Below the pieces are notes generated by a model. It worked only from the letters and a program-made list of their open reading frames with translations. It made no database searches and had not been told where the DNA came from. Positions 10,790-23,000 of a stretch of 64,000 nt of DNA are shown in pieces (the first letter of the stretch is position 1; every line of letters starts with the position of its first letter). A program made the translations under genes and the position numbers. The DNA comes from Castor canadensis (Eukaryota > Chordata > Mammalia > Rodentia > Castoridae), in contig NC_133397.1 of the NCBI RefSeq assembly GCF_047511655.1, forward strand, positions 122,973,308-123,037,307, read 5' to 3'.

Positions 10790-12455
10790 AAGGGGAAGTT
10801 GTACCACTCCAAATTTATCTACTTAAAAACCAGAGCTCTGACCCACCTGGAACACTGGAGTCCCAAAAGGATGAAGTTCCTGTCTCTTAGACCACAACTC
10901 TTCCTCAACATCGTGTAAAATTCCACACTAATTTAAATACAGAATTGGTTGACCCTGATACAGGATTATAGAGGTGTCAGAATAGCTGTCCTTAGCTTGT
11001 CTGCTTACCACTTGTCGTTGGCTGGTGTCTGAGAACCCAACACCAAGTGTACAGCTCTTCCACTGACACAAAACTACCTCCAAATAATTATCACTGTACC
11101 TGAAATGAGGCCACCCAACTGCTGTCCTCCCGGGAGTGTAGAGTGTTGGTTCATGTGAGGCAGGGGTGACTTCACAGCCAGTCCCAACAAAAACCTTAGA
11201 TGATGGGTCTGTAAGACTGGCAACCAAGGCTTCACACATGTTGTCACAGATTTTTGCAGGAGGACAGCAAGTCCTGTGTGACTGCCAGTACAGGACAGGT
11301 AGAAGATTGCACCTGGTTTCCTCCCGACTTCCACCTGGGTGCCTCTTCCCTACCCTGATTTTTCTTTGTATTTTTTCATGTACTAAATCTTATCTGTGTG
11401 CATTGCTTTATGCTGAGTCCTGTATTCCCAGAGTCACAAAAACTGGGAGGGGTCTTAGGGACCCCAACCCAGGGCTTTCCTGTTTCTCTAAGACCCTGAC
11501 TTAGTAATTGACTTTTATCTTTCCTGCAGGCCAGATGGTTGAACTTTTCCTCTTTCGGTTTACCTAAGAATTAGCAATCCTTAACGACCTGTCACTTAAA
11601 CAGAAATCCTTAATTAAGGATAATTTTCCCAACAGACTTGACTTTTAAATAGATCAAGCTCTTCTGAATTGTTTGTCAGCTTAGTCAATTTTCAAGGTTA
11701 CCCTCTGCAGTCCTACTTCTTGTCATAAGGTACTGTCCTGCACCTGGTGTCTGGTGCAGTATCGAAGAAAGAGAACTTCCAGGCTAGGGCTCTGTGGTAA
11801 TGTGGCACAAGACTGTCTCAGCCCCCACGTTCTGTCACCAGTGTCTCTCCTAACAGGTCACAGCTGTTTCCTCAATATTGCTGTTTGATGTCTGTCCTGG
11901 CCATGTATCCTTGGTCACTGAAGGTGTGTGGCCTAAATGGTACAGAAAGCTACTAGCTACAGCAGAAGTAGCAGGAAAAGTCTAAGACTGGCTGCCATTC
12001 TTGTGAAACTGCCTGGTGCGAAGAGCAGTAAAGGGACAAAGAAGTATTATACATTTCTTCAAATCAGGAAAAGCTAGGCCTATCAACCCTGCTGGGACAC
12101 ACAGCAGATGCCATGTTACGACACCAAGCTGCTTGAGAAGTAACTGATTTCCACAATCAATGAAAACTGACTGGAACGTGCCTCTTCAGAGTGGTATCTC
12201 TCTTAAAATGTGTGGAATAGCACTAAAAGTCTCTTTGCCCTCAAGAAAGCTAGATTTTAGAATGCGGTTCCCAACACTCATTCTTTCATTCATTCATTTT
12301 TTTTTTTTTAACAAAGACAAGGATGAATGCCTCCTTTAACTTCAAGTCTTTGGGTCCTCTGTCTCTTCCAAGTTTTATTTAACTTCCCAATACTCAAAGG
12401 GAAATGTTACAGTTGCATTAGCTGTAGTAAATCTCCATTAACTACAGTAAAGGCA
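10790..12455. other. Intergenic, nothing recognised apart from simple repeats
   Basis: Single-copy-looking sequence with a TTCA/T-rich stretch at about 12276-12312. Overlapping minus-strand open frames at 10928-11334 show no conserved motif. Confidence 0.35.
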
Positions 12456-12465
12456 GGCCAGGTAT

Positions 12466-12555
12466 GAGATGAGAGAGAGAGAGAGGTGATAGATAAGATG
12501 GAACAAGATGGATAGATGGATGGATGGATGGATGGATGGATGATAGATGGTAGAG
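12466..12555. repeat. GA and GATG microsatellite
   Basis: (GA)n at about 12470-12485 is followed by about seven GATG/GATA units between 12505 and 12550. Probably polymorphic. Confidence 0.85.
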
Positions 12556-14800
12556 AAAGAGATCCATCTGTTTGAAAAGATTTGGCCATTGTGTGAAAAA
12601 GACACAGTAACCAAATTCTTATGATCAACTGTCCTTATACCATTCTGATCTCTGGTTTCAATTTGTCTTTTGAACTTTGTATTCCATGTACATGGCATAA
12701 TAATTTGAGACAATCCCTTAAATTTTTTATTGTAAGTAATAATAAATTATAGACAAATACAAATTCCAGTGAGACATCCTGGGTGAGACTAAAGGTGTGT
12801 ATTTGGTGTAAATTTGCCTAACCTAAGAAGAAAGGACAGATGTGACATGAAAGGCATCAGTAGCCTCAAAACTCGGTGTCCATAACCCAACTTGCTCCTC
12901 TGTGGTACACCTGCTGTTTTTGGAAGCCACCTCAGATCCTTTTGGAAGAGAATCATAATACAAATAAAGAAAGTACATTTTTGGGTCATTTCCTTCAATC
13001 TGAACTTTTAATGTAAACATTTGCACCTGCAGTCATGCCTTGGTTGGTGAAGATTTTGTAGTAATTTCTGAAGTTACCATGTGCTCTCTTTTTCACTTAG
13101 AATCCAATTTGTCAACAATGCTTGATTCCACCCCAAGGAGAGCTAGCAAGTGGTGATGTGATTCCCTCAGTTTCAGTGGGAAACGGTGAAATGCAGGTTA
13201 AAACAAGGCACAGGAGTGAAAATGCCAGCTTATTTGTTTGTCTATTTAAAACTGATCCCTTGCCAAATGTATTTTGCATTAAAAGTCATTTAAAATATAA
13301 GTTTCTACTTGGCACTTACCAAAAAAGTTTAAAATTCTGTAGAAAAGCTATTTTTCTCCTTGATATAATTATCATAATTCAACCCATAGAGGAGGAACTG
13401 GGTGGGAATATATTAACATTTCAATTCAGCTCAAAATAACTTAATACAATTATTTTCTACTTTCCTTTATGTGTCATGGCTGCCACCCCTGTGCAACCTT
13501 TGTGTAAATAAAGGAGTTTGATTTTATGCTTTAAATTATATTCTATTGTAATCAGAATGACCCTTTATTAATCTTCTGAAAACACACACAGTGACCAAAT
13601 GCTTGCTTTGCTGAGTGTCACAGAGGACCTCAAGCCTCTTACAGCATCGTTAATTCTGCTTTAGACATGATTTTAAGACCACAGGCTTGAATGTGACAGT
13701 GGGTTCCTCTGTCACAGTGTTCTACTTACACACCAGCAATTGACTTATCGAGAAACTTGTAATATACTAATGCCTTAGCATGTCACCAAAGAAAGTCTGT
13801 AAATGAGAACAATTTGGAAATCCATTTGTGTAGCTTATGGTTGGAAAATTCATGTTCCTGCTGCATTTGAATCATAGGTATTTTATATAATATGTGCATG
13901 TATACATATATATGTGTTCATGTATAGATAAGTAACTTAATACAATTCCAGATGCATTTTAAGATTTATAAATTATTTTGCATCTAAAGACAACAAAACC
14001 ATACAAACTCAATGAATAATAGGTGAGAAATTTGTCAAAAATAACTAATTGGTTTCTTTTAGCTTTCTTTTTCACAATAATTCAATCTCTCAAAAAAAAG
14101 CTTTTTCTGCTCCTTTAAGCAGGTTCATAGATTCATAAGAAGTCTCCTTACTTCATACATGGTCCCAGGAGAACCTCAGGGCTCCAATGGTGTCGTGCAG
14201 TGTTATGAAGACAGCTAAGTGCAGATTCCCAACTCCAGGGGGAAAAAAAAAAACACCTCCCCACCCACAACCTTTCCTTTGCATTCTGAAAAAGGAATAA
14301 CAAATACCCACAAGTCAGAAACATCCCAACTCAGAGAGATCCAACTTAACATAAAATATCTCCGATAAATAATGAAGCTTGTTTCTCCAGAGCTGACACT
14401 CAGGGCATAGATCCAACAGATGTGAAGTTGTTTCATCTGACTTATTTCTATAATTTCTCCTTTAAGAAAAATGGCCATTCTTCCTCAAAAGGAACAAATG
14501 ACCAGTGTGTCACAAATGACCTAGCAAGAGCCACCACACTGGTCATGATCAGTATTTTATTAACCAAAAGGAAAATTAAAAAGAGAAAAAGGGAGGATGA
14601 GCCTAATATTATTTGATTTTTGTGAAACTCAAAATACAGGTTCCTTTGAGCTCACAGTCACGTGTTTCAGCCTGAAGAATCAATAGAAGAAAAACTAAGA
14701 ATCCAGAATGATGGTCACAATGAACCCAAGTACATCAATTCGGGCAAAATTATAAAGCAAATTCTGTCCACCAAAAACTCAAACTCCAAATTACACATGT
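12556..14800. other. Intergenic AT-rich sequence downstream of CDC14A
   Basis: No repeat family or gene recognised. It is generally AT-rich with short A/T runs; the boundary with the 3'UTR is inferred. Confidence 0.4.
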
Positions 14801-14823
14801 CCAGGAATAAATTGCATAAAACT

Positions 14824-14833
14824 TTTATTTATT
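14824..14833 (-). terminator. Candidate CDC14A polyadenylation signals (overlapping AATAAATAAA)
   Basis: The plus strand TTTATTTATT reads AATAAATAAA on the gene strand, two overlapping canonical hexamers. They lie about 2.2 kb after the CDC14A stop, at the boundary where intergenic sequence begins. Usage is inferred. Confidence 0.45.
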
Positions 14834-16406
14834 AGCAGTGTATTCTTACACTTTAAAATAGAACAAAATAATCTCTTGGAAGATAAACTATTCATAACAA
14901 AATACATGTCAAACAATTTTTATTATCGAATATAATTACTTTCCTATATTATATACTCCCCCTTCTTGGTGTGTCTATGTACACACATGTGTATAAATAA
15001 TTTTAAGACATACACATGTAGATACATATGACTTATATTCACACATATTATGGAAAATTTACAGTAGCCAACTTTACAATCATTTTAATAGCTGCACACA
15101 AATTAGTGTTCACAGAACTAAAAATGTCAACACGGTGCTCTTTCCCCTGACATTTTGACACAAATGTCACCTGAATCGCTTTTCCAATGACAATGTGAAA
15201 AAAATACTATCATCTTCCTAAACTAACCAAAACTTGTTTTGTACAGTAATTCATAATAAAATATTTCACTTCTTTCAGAGTTAGAAAAGATAGGCAATTT
15301 CATCCCACTTACTTGAACTTCAGATTTCTAAACCATATCATTCATTTTTCCATTGGTCAAGTGCAATTATTTGTACTGCAGTTACTGAAAGTGATGTTAA
15401 TAAACCTGAGTCAAACATTCACCAAATGCCTTTTGCAAAGTGTAAGTCAGGAACAAGCACGGAGAACCACCTCTTAGTAAATACATTGCAAATAACTGAA
15501 TGGTTGGACAGAGCTCCTCATGAGGCTCTGTTTAACAAGCATTTGCAGTGTCCGAGTTGCCTGGAAGAGAATGGGGATGTGACTCTCCATCCCTCACGGA
15601 GATGAAGCTGACAGGCTTCTGGAGCCCTGGACATAAGATCACACATACATGAAAAGGCTGAGTACCCATGGCAGGGTCCTTTCATTTGCACGCTAGGTTC
15701 CAGATCTACCAGCGTGTGCATCAGGGAGCTGAATTCTGTTCAGAAACGCCTCCTTTACTACAGAGAACTGTCAGCAGCATCTTTTCCAGTTTTTCCTTCA
15801 TTGATTTAAAAGTGGTGTCTGACCACCTGTGATTACAAGGCAACCTCCACCTCGTACCCAAAGCAGAATATTCTAATTGACTTCATAACTTTACAACTGT
15901 TTTTTGTTATTAAACTCACTGTTGTACATTTAGTGACAGAGCTCTGACACTAAATGGATTTTAAAATATGTATCCCTCCTCTGCAAATGTTCAAGAGAAA
16001 AATATAAGCAGAATAAATGGTTTAAGGCATTCATTAAAAAAAAAAGAAGAAGAAGAAAGGAAAAAGCACTCTTGTGATAGGTGGGAAGAGATAAAAGCGT
16101 TTGGAATGGTCACTCACTTCTTAGAGAAAAATCAGGAGAAATATCCAGTGAATTCTGAAGTACAGGTGGATGCTACGTTTTCTTCTTCTTAAGCCTTTCA
16201 GGATGCAAAGCTAATTTAAACGGCTCAGGAACAAAAACAAAAGGGAAGGTTTTGTCCTAGGTAAGCCCTGTCAAACAATTCTACTCTTGGTAGAGATAAA
16301 CTTGAATGAGCTCTTTAAATTTCACCTACTTCTCCAAAGAACGTCTGGACCTGATACTGAACTCATGCTGGTTGCAAAAAAATTCACTTTCTAAAAGCTT
16401 TCTCCC

Positions 16407-16502
16407 TTATTATTATTTTCTTGATGGTACTGAGGTTTGAACTCAGGGCCTCAGCACTTGCTAGGCAGGTGCTCTGTCACTTGAGCCACTCCTCCAGCCC
16501 CC
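16407..16502 (-). repeat. ID-type SINE inside the probable CDC14A 3'UTR
   Basis: The reverse ID (GTACTGAGGTTTGAACTCAG, CACTTGCTAGGCAGGTGCTC, TGAGCCACTCCTCCAGCCCC) lies in the sense orientation relative to CDC14A. The tail is a degenerate T/A stretch on the plus strand. Confidence 0.8.
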
Positions 16503-17000
16503 TTACTTTTTCTTAATAAGGAGGTATTATTTATTCATTGTAGACAAAACCATACTAATACTAAACAAGTTTAAAATACAAATTTTTGGTAGCAAACGGC
16601 AGGAAAATCTCAATCAAAATATAGCCTAGTTTTTACATAATTTTATATATTTATAAATGTATCAAAATAGTCTTTTAAAGCTCACAATACATACATAATG
16701 TAATACTGTACATAGAAATGTAATAACAAATGTATTACTGAAATACATTAAAAATAACCTTTCGAAATACCAAGTTCAACATTAAAACTGTCTTAAATAA
16801 AAGTGTGGAAATCTCCAGAAAGAGTTTCAGTGCATTTAGAGTAGTCATTCACCAGTTTTCTGGCTTCAAGTCTCCTGAAGTGTTATCTTAGTGCTTAGGG
16901 TAAGAAGACAGGGGTATCCTTCAGGCAAGCAGGTCCTTTCGTCCACGTGGCCCGTCCAGACGGCTAAGAATGGAACCGCTTTCCCCAGAGTGGCCAGGCA

Positions 17001-17030
17001 TTAGTAATGAACATATTCAGACTGGAGGGA
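17001..17030 (-). CDS. CDC14A: CDC14A last coding exon ([13 protein letters not shown])
   Basis: The minus strand reads CTCCCCACACAG (acceptor) followed by thirty coding bases, SLQSEYVHY and TAA. The upstream exon at 34125 ends in phase 0, so the two join cleanly as [14 protein letters not shown]. This is the exact C-terminus I recall for the major human isoform. The exon is separated from the previous one by about 17 kb of intron and continues into the 3'UTR at lower coordinates. The 30-nt coding part is far below ORF-track length. Confidence 0.95.
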   Translation of the reverse strand, partial: SLQSEYVHY

Positions 17031-20000
17031 CTGTGTGGGGAGAGACACAGGCTGAGGTTAAATTCCATTGCTTGTAAATCTGCCAGCAAATCATGCAGCT
17101 TCCTCCTTCAACACAAGGCAGCCAAGGTCTATTATATAAAAGATGTGTGAAGTTAAGGAAAAAAGCAAAAGGGAAGAGAAACAAAGCGTTTGCTCAGAAA
17201 AACCGAGATATTCAGTTATGTAAAGTGAGTGCAAGACAAGTTTATATTTTAAAAGGTTTACTAACTTAATATAGTATCATTTAAAAGGATGAGAAACAAA
17301 CTTTCTTGAGAAGGTTAATTGAATTAACAGTGATTAAAATTAGGTATTAATTGAAGTGAGAAGGTAGTCTAAACTTGATTCTTAAACTTTTATGTAATAA
17401 TATAGACCTTTACTGAGCGATATTAAATAATACATGTAACTAACTGCAGACTGGCAGAATAAACTTTGAGAAGATATAAGCTTTTTGTTTCACACGTATC
17501 AATGGCTTGTTGCTGCTTGAATGCAGTAGAATTAGATACGTTCCTTACGAATGCTTGAATTTAATGAAATCTTTCCATCAAGGGGGCAGAAATACTAAAA
17601 GCTTTGAAGTCTGATCTTGACACCTAGAGGCAGGCAGACGAGTCTCCCAGGTATAAGGAACAGCAGGCAGCGTTCCCATTAGCTACTACCATATAAAAGG
17701 AACATGAATAAGATGGGTGATCAGAACACACAGACTCATAAACCACGAAAATAAAGACCTACAAAACGTTTGCCAAGCAGCTACTTTTGAGCAGCAAATA
17801 GTGCTTAGGAAGAAGGAATATAAATCAGCTCTAAAAGTTTTCGCACAGTTCTTCTAACCAAATGCTTTAGAACAGCAAATATTGCTTGATTTTCTAATAA
17901 TTGCCTTCTCACCCAAAATTATTCTTCAAATTGAGCTGCAGCGTTTCTTAACAGTCTTATCAATTCTGAGACCTGTCTATTTTGGTGATATTACAGAAAC
18001 GTGTCCATTTTCCAAAGAATTTATAAAAGGGCCCAAACTACTTTTCTTTAGCTTCAACGTTCCAGTGAATTTTTTCCACCCCATCACCAGCAATTTCCTA
18101 AGTACCTGTTAACACAGTGAGCCAACGAGTCATGGTCCCTAACCTCAAAGGGCAAAAGACCTAATCGTCATAACCCCACACAGTGAAAAGACAGAGGTGT
18201 CAGCAGGAAATATAATGTACACAGTGTAAAATTAATATTGTGCACAAGCACAGAACTAGGAGAGGGGCACAGGAGAAGGGACGGTTCTGCAGGCTGTAAG
18301 TCTCAAATTAAATATCAAGAGCTGTTAGGAGGAAGGAAAAGAAAGGGTTTGGCAAAGTTCAGAGACAGAGAGAGAGAGAGAACCAAAACTTAAGGCACTG
18401 TGACGTAAATACACCTGAGCCCACAGAGAGAACAAAGAAGCCAGGATCCTGGGAGAGTCCAGTTAAACCAGTCAAGCACCTTGACACTCATATTCTTTTA
18501 GCTTGCAGGATGCCATACTAGAAATTACAGTTAAAATCGACCTATCGCTTTCCTGGCTGCTCTTTTCCAGTTTCTCCTGAAGTCCAGCAAGCAGTCAGAG
18601 GCAGAGCCGGGTATGTCCCCTCCCTCTAAGATGCCACACAGACAAGTTGCAGATTAGCCAGGGCTTTCTTGGGAATATTTAACTTTTGCTTTTGTCCCAA
18701 TTAGGAAAGTTGTCTGTATTATCACTAACAGAAGTTAGAAAACTCCTCAAATGGCTTATAAATGCAGAACAAAGTTGTGTTTGCAAGTGACTCAGAGCCC
18801 TAGGGCTTCAGCAATTCCCAGTAAATGAGGGTAGAGCAAAAGGGCAGTAGATGGGTGACCTTTGTTAAAACTTTCTTCTAGGGTACTTACATGTACATCT
18901 GTATAGAGGTAAATGTGTGTTTATATTTATTTGTTTAATGAATCACGGGTACTCAATGATCTAGAAAACAAAAGCAGTCTAGAATGCCTTAAGGTCTCTA
19001 GCACGCATATGAAGTATATCATAAGCCTCCAAGTCAAAGCCTTTAATTTTACATAGCAGAGTTCACAGACCCTGTTGGGTTTTAATCCAACCTCAAATAT
19101 AGTTCACCCTCTGCTGCCTCCTTCTCACACATCCAGTTTGCTCTCTTCTGTTGCTGAAATGGTACTGCGACAAATGAAGACATGGTTTGACCAAAGTGTG
19201 GATCTTCTGTCATACTGGTTCATTCATTCAGCAAAGAATTATACATATGAGGCACCGGGGTTGGAGGAATAAAATGCAATACTAGATCTCTCAAGCAAAA
19301 TTTGTGCCATGATTTCTTTGTGATGTAAAGAAAGTTAAAAGAAAAGGGTTTAGCAAATCATTCTGTATTGTGCAGCAACTTCCTTTTATTCTCAACCGAA
19401 AAATCCTAATGAGAATGGCCTCAGGGAAGAAGAGAACTGTTGAGTCGATCTATTCACTTAAAGAAATTGGAACTAACACTTCATGGCCTTTTCACTAGCG
19501 GGCAGCAGTGCAGGGTGACAGGAACATTTGGCTTTCAAGACCCATTCACCTACACGCTGGGCTGGTGTGGAGGCACTGAGGGTCAGTGCACTCAGCCACA
19601 ACTGAGGAAAACCAGCATAGAAGACAGGTGGACAGACAAGACTCTTAGTTCCTGGTTTGGCCTGGTACCCACCACAGCACTACTTCCTGCCTCTCGTGCA
19701 GTCATAGCTAGGATATGAGGGCCATGTATCATAAAACTACAGGTTGGGCATCTCTACTCCAAAAGTCCAAAATGCTCCAAGATCCAAAACTTATTGAGTG
19801 CTGACATGATTCCACAAGTAGAAAATTCCACTCCTTACTTCATATGACAGGTCACAGTCAATATGTGGACACACTAAAAATATTGCATAAAATTACCTTC
19901 AGGCTATGTGTAAAAGCGTATATGAAACATAAGTGGGGATTACTTAGATCCCATCCCCAATAGATGTCATTATGTACATGCAAATATTCCAAAATCCAAA

Positions 20001-23000
20001 ACAATCATGGTCCTAGCATTTTGTATAAGGAGTACTCAACTCATACTAATATCTGAGAAAAGACAATAACCAGTGATTAGATTAGCATTTTAACTTTATA
20101 GTAAAAAATACAAATATACATTGTATATTAAAAACAATATCATCATTATGGTTGATTTTATTAAAATAGATTAAAAGCAAAACTATCTGGAGTTCTTGAT
20201 AAATTATATATATTACTTGCCAGGTCAACTCTTCTGAGATATTGAGTGTTTTCTATATGGCAGACACAGAACTACACATGTATTCATTCACTCATTAAAT
20301 ACTCCCTATAACCCATTTCATAGATAAGAAAATTGAGGCACAAAGCAGTGAAGTAACTTGCCCAAGATGACACAACTAGGAAATGGTGGAGCTAGAATTT
20401 GAATCCCTCAAGTGTGGCTCTAAATTGCAAACCCTTGGCCCCATAGTCTACTGCCTCAAGACCACTTCTAGTGTTTGTCCTCTAATCACTATACATTCTA
20501 TCCCACATTCTGCCTCACGCTGACACAAAGGTAAGACATAATCCTGAAAGAACAAAAAATATTAAAATACAAAAAGAAGTAACATTTATTACATTAAAAG
20601 AGATAATACTTTTAAAAATTATTTTCATCAGGACTGAGTCAAAAAGAATTTTCAGGAATATTCTAAATGAAAAAGAAATTTTCTTTGTAAGAACAACCAT
20701 GCTGAAGTATTCTGGTTAATTAAAGTTTTAATTCTGCTTAGTCAATGTCTTTTGTTGTTACCATAATGAATTAATACTAGTGTATCAAACTACAAAAAAT
20801 GGCAATGACAATGGAGAAGGTCAAATAATAAATAAATATTAGTTTATGTTGGTACTTGTTTACAAAACCAAGAGATTCACATTTTTCAAATAAAATACTC
20901 AACTTATTTGGTCAGTAAATTCCATACGGTTGTAATGAGTTAAGTCTGGACCAAGTTCATCAAAGATATATGGTATTAATATGATATAAATGCCATAGAC
21001 ATAATAACCCAGAAATAGCCAACCTTTAAAAATAAAGATACAACTGACTTACACTTGCAGCCTCAAAAATTTTTCTGTCAAAATATAAGCTTCCATCAAG
21101 AAGTCTCGTTCCCTCAAGGCAGTAAGATTTGACATAAAACAAAGTGCCAGGTAAGGAGATCAAGACAATTTGTTCTATTCTAGAAATCTGCTACTAATCT
21201 GTTTTGGCAGATGTAGGTATTAACGTTAAAATTTTAGCTATTCTGGAGGTGTTTCTTTTTTAAACAGCCCAGTTACCTAATCATGGTAGAAAAATGTCTA
21301 ATGAGAGACATAAATATGTAGCAGTGGTTAATAAATGAAACTGCAAGATGGCTCTCAAAAGCAGCAAGCTGTAAAGGATAAAGAAAAGATTGATTTATCA
21401 GCCTTTATCAAATGAATGAAGCAACATCTTAATGTTTAAATGATTTGGAGCAAAGGACCCAATGACCTGGAAAGTTAGCTCAAAATCCTGTTTCAACATC
21501 TCCATGGACTATTGCCATGTTGACTTTTTCTTTGCTATACTTCTGCACTTTCCCAAGTTCCTTAAGGAAAAAAAAAAAAATAGTCTACTAGTTACCCATG
21601 GTTTGAATTCTAACTACAGAGAAAAAACCACCTAAACAAAAATGATTTGTTTTAATATGATAGATAATTAAAGAGAAAAATACATGTCTGTTAATATGGG
21701 ATTTTATACACAGCTTCAGTGTATAAAGTTTTAATGAGCAAACACTACACTGGGGAAAACAGCTGTCTCTATGCTCCTGTGTCTTTTCATGAGCCTTTAG
21801 TTTCTGTACTGCTTAAGAATTAACATGCAATGAATATAAAGAGGATTGCTTGACGGGGGCCTCTTGGGAGGGGTAAAAGGAGAGGAATGGAGGGCTGAAG
21901 AGATGGCGTATACTACATGTACGAACGCACCAACCACTGTTTGAAAAGGGAGGCAGAATGGGGGCAGTGGGAATACAATGGGTGGGGGGAGCGAATCTGC
22001 TCAAAGTGCACTGTGCACAATGCATGGAATTAATGCGATCCCCTTGTATTATTAATTCACGCTAATTCAAAAATACATTTAAAAATTAACATGCAAAATG
22101 TGTGCATTGATACGTAGTCTACAAATGTGACTTTCTTGACACTTAAAGTACTTGCTTCTTCTGATATAATACAAAATTCTTCCGTAACACTAGATGGAAC
22201 ATAGGGCATCGTGCTAACATAAAAAGGCCAATCATGTTTGTGATTAAATCAGTTTTGAAATGGGTGTATACATTTTTCTGTAGTGCTCTCTATGCATTTC
22301 AGGTACCCCAAGATGTACCAAGTCAATCTGGGTTAATTGAAACACTATGTAAAATATTCCTTCACCTTCCTACATGGTCTCTAATAGATTCTTTTTTTCT
22401 GGGGGAATTTAATATATGCTTTTCAACAATCACAAAGAGCTCAATTGTTAGATGACAGATTGTTGACACCCAGTTGACTCAGCCAACCATTTCATGAGTG
22501 TTTTCAGTTCATCTGAACACCAAAATTATACTGATGCAAGCTTGGTTTAAATTTATTTTCTCTTATTTTAGTAAAGCCAAATTTCTAGAAAAAAATTGAC
22601 AACTTCCAGATTACTGTGCATTAAAACTAAAACTAAAAACTTGGTTTGCTTTTGTTAGTGCTTCACATGCTAGCAGTGATATATGACTCCAAAAGATATT
22701 CATAAACAAAGACCCTAAGGTAACCCTTAGCTCAGTAAATGCTTCTTAGGCACTTATTACACCATGGCACCTCGGGAAACAAGGATGCTTCTGAGAAGCC
22801 TAAAAGCCAGCAGAGGAGAGAGAATCTGAACAACTGACTATAAAATAGAGCAACAAGTGTGTGAACAAAATCCCATGAAAGTCAAGAAGCAAAGGCATTC
22901 TACCCAGATGGCTCATGGTGCTTCACAAAAAGACAACGACTGAGCCAGACAAGGAATAGAAAACCCATGAAAGGAGGAAAGACAGAACGAGCCACATGTG

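Larger units (their letters stand above)
14805..17000 (-). other. CDC14A: Probable CDC14A 3'UTR
   Basis: After the stop codon at 17001 the minus strand is AT-rich with many stop codons in every frame and no splice-like exon. It is largely free of recent repeats apart from one ID-type SINE at 16407-16502. The first convincing tandem AATAAA signals lie at 14824-14833. A 3'UTR of about 2.2 kb fits my memory of the human transcript, but the 3' end is inferred, and nearer AATAAA-like sites (for example about 16527-16535) could be used. Confidence 0.55.

Noticed and set aside
1..14800. GPR88 (expected downstream neighbour of CDC14A in mammals)
   Set aside because: No GC-rich single-exon receptor frame or seven-helix sequence is present; it probably lies beyond the left edge.
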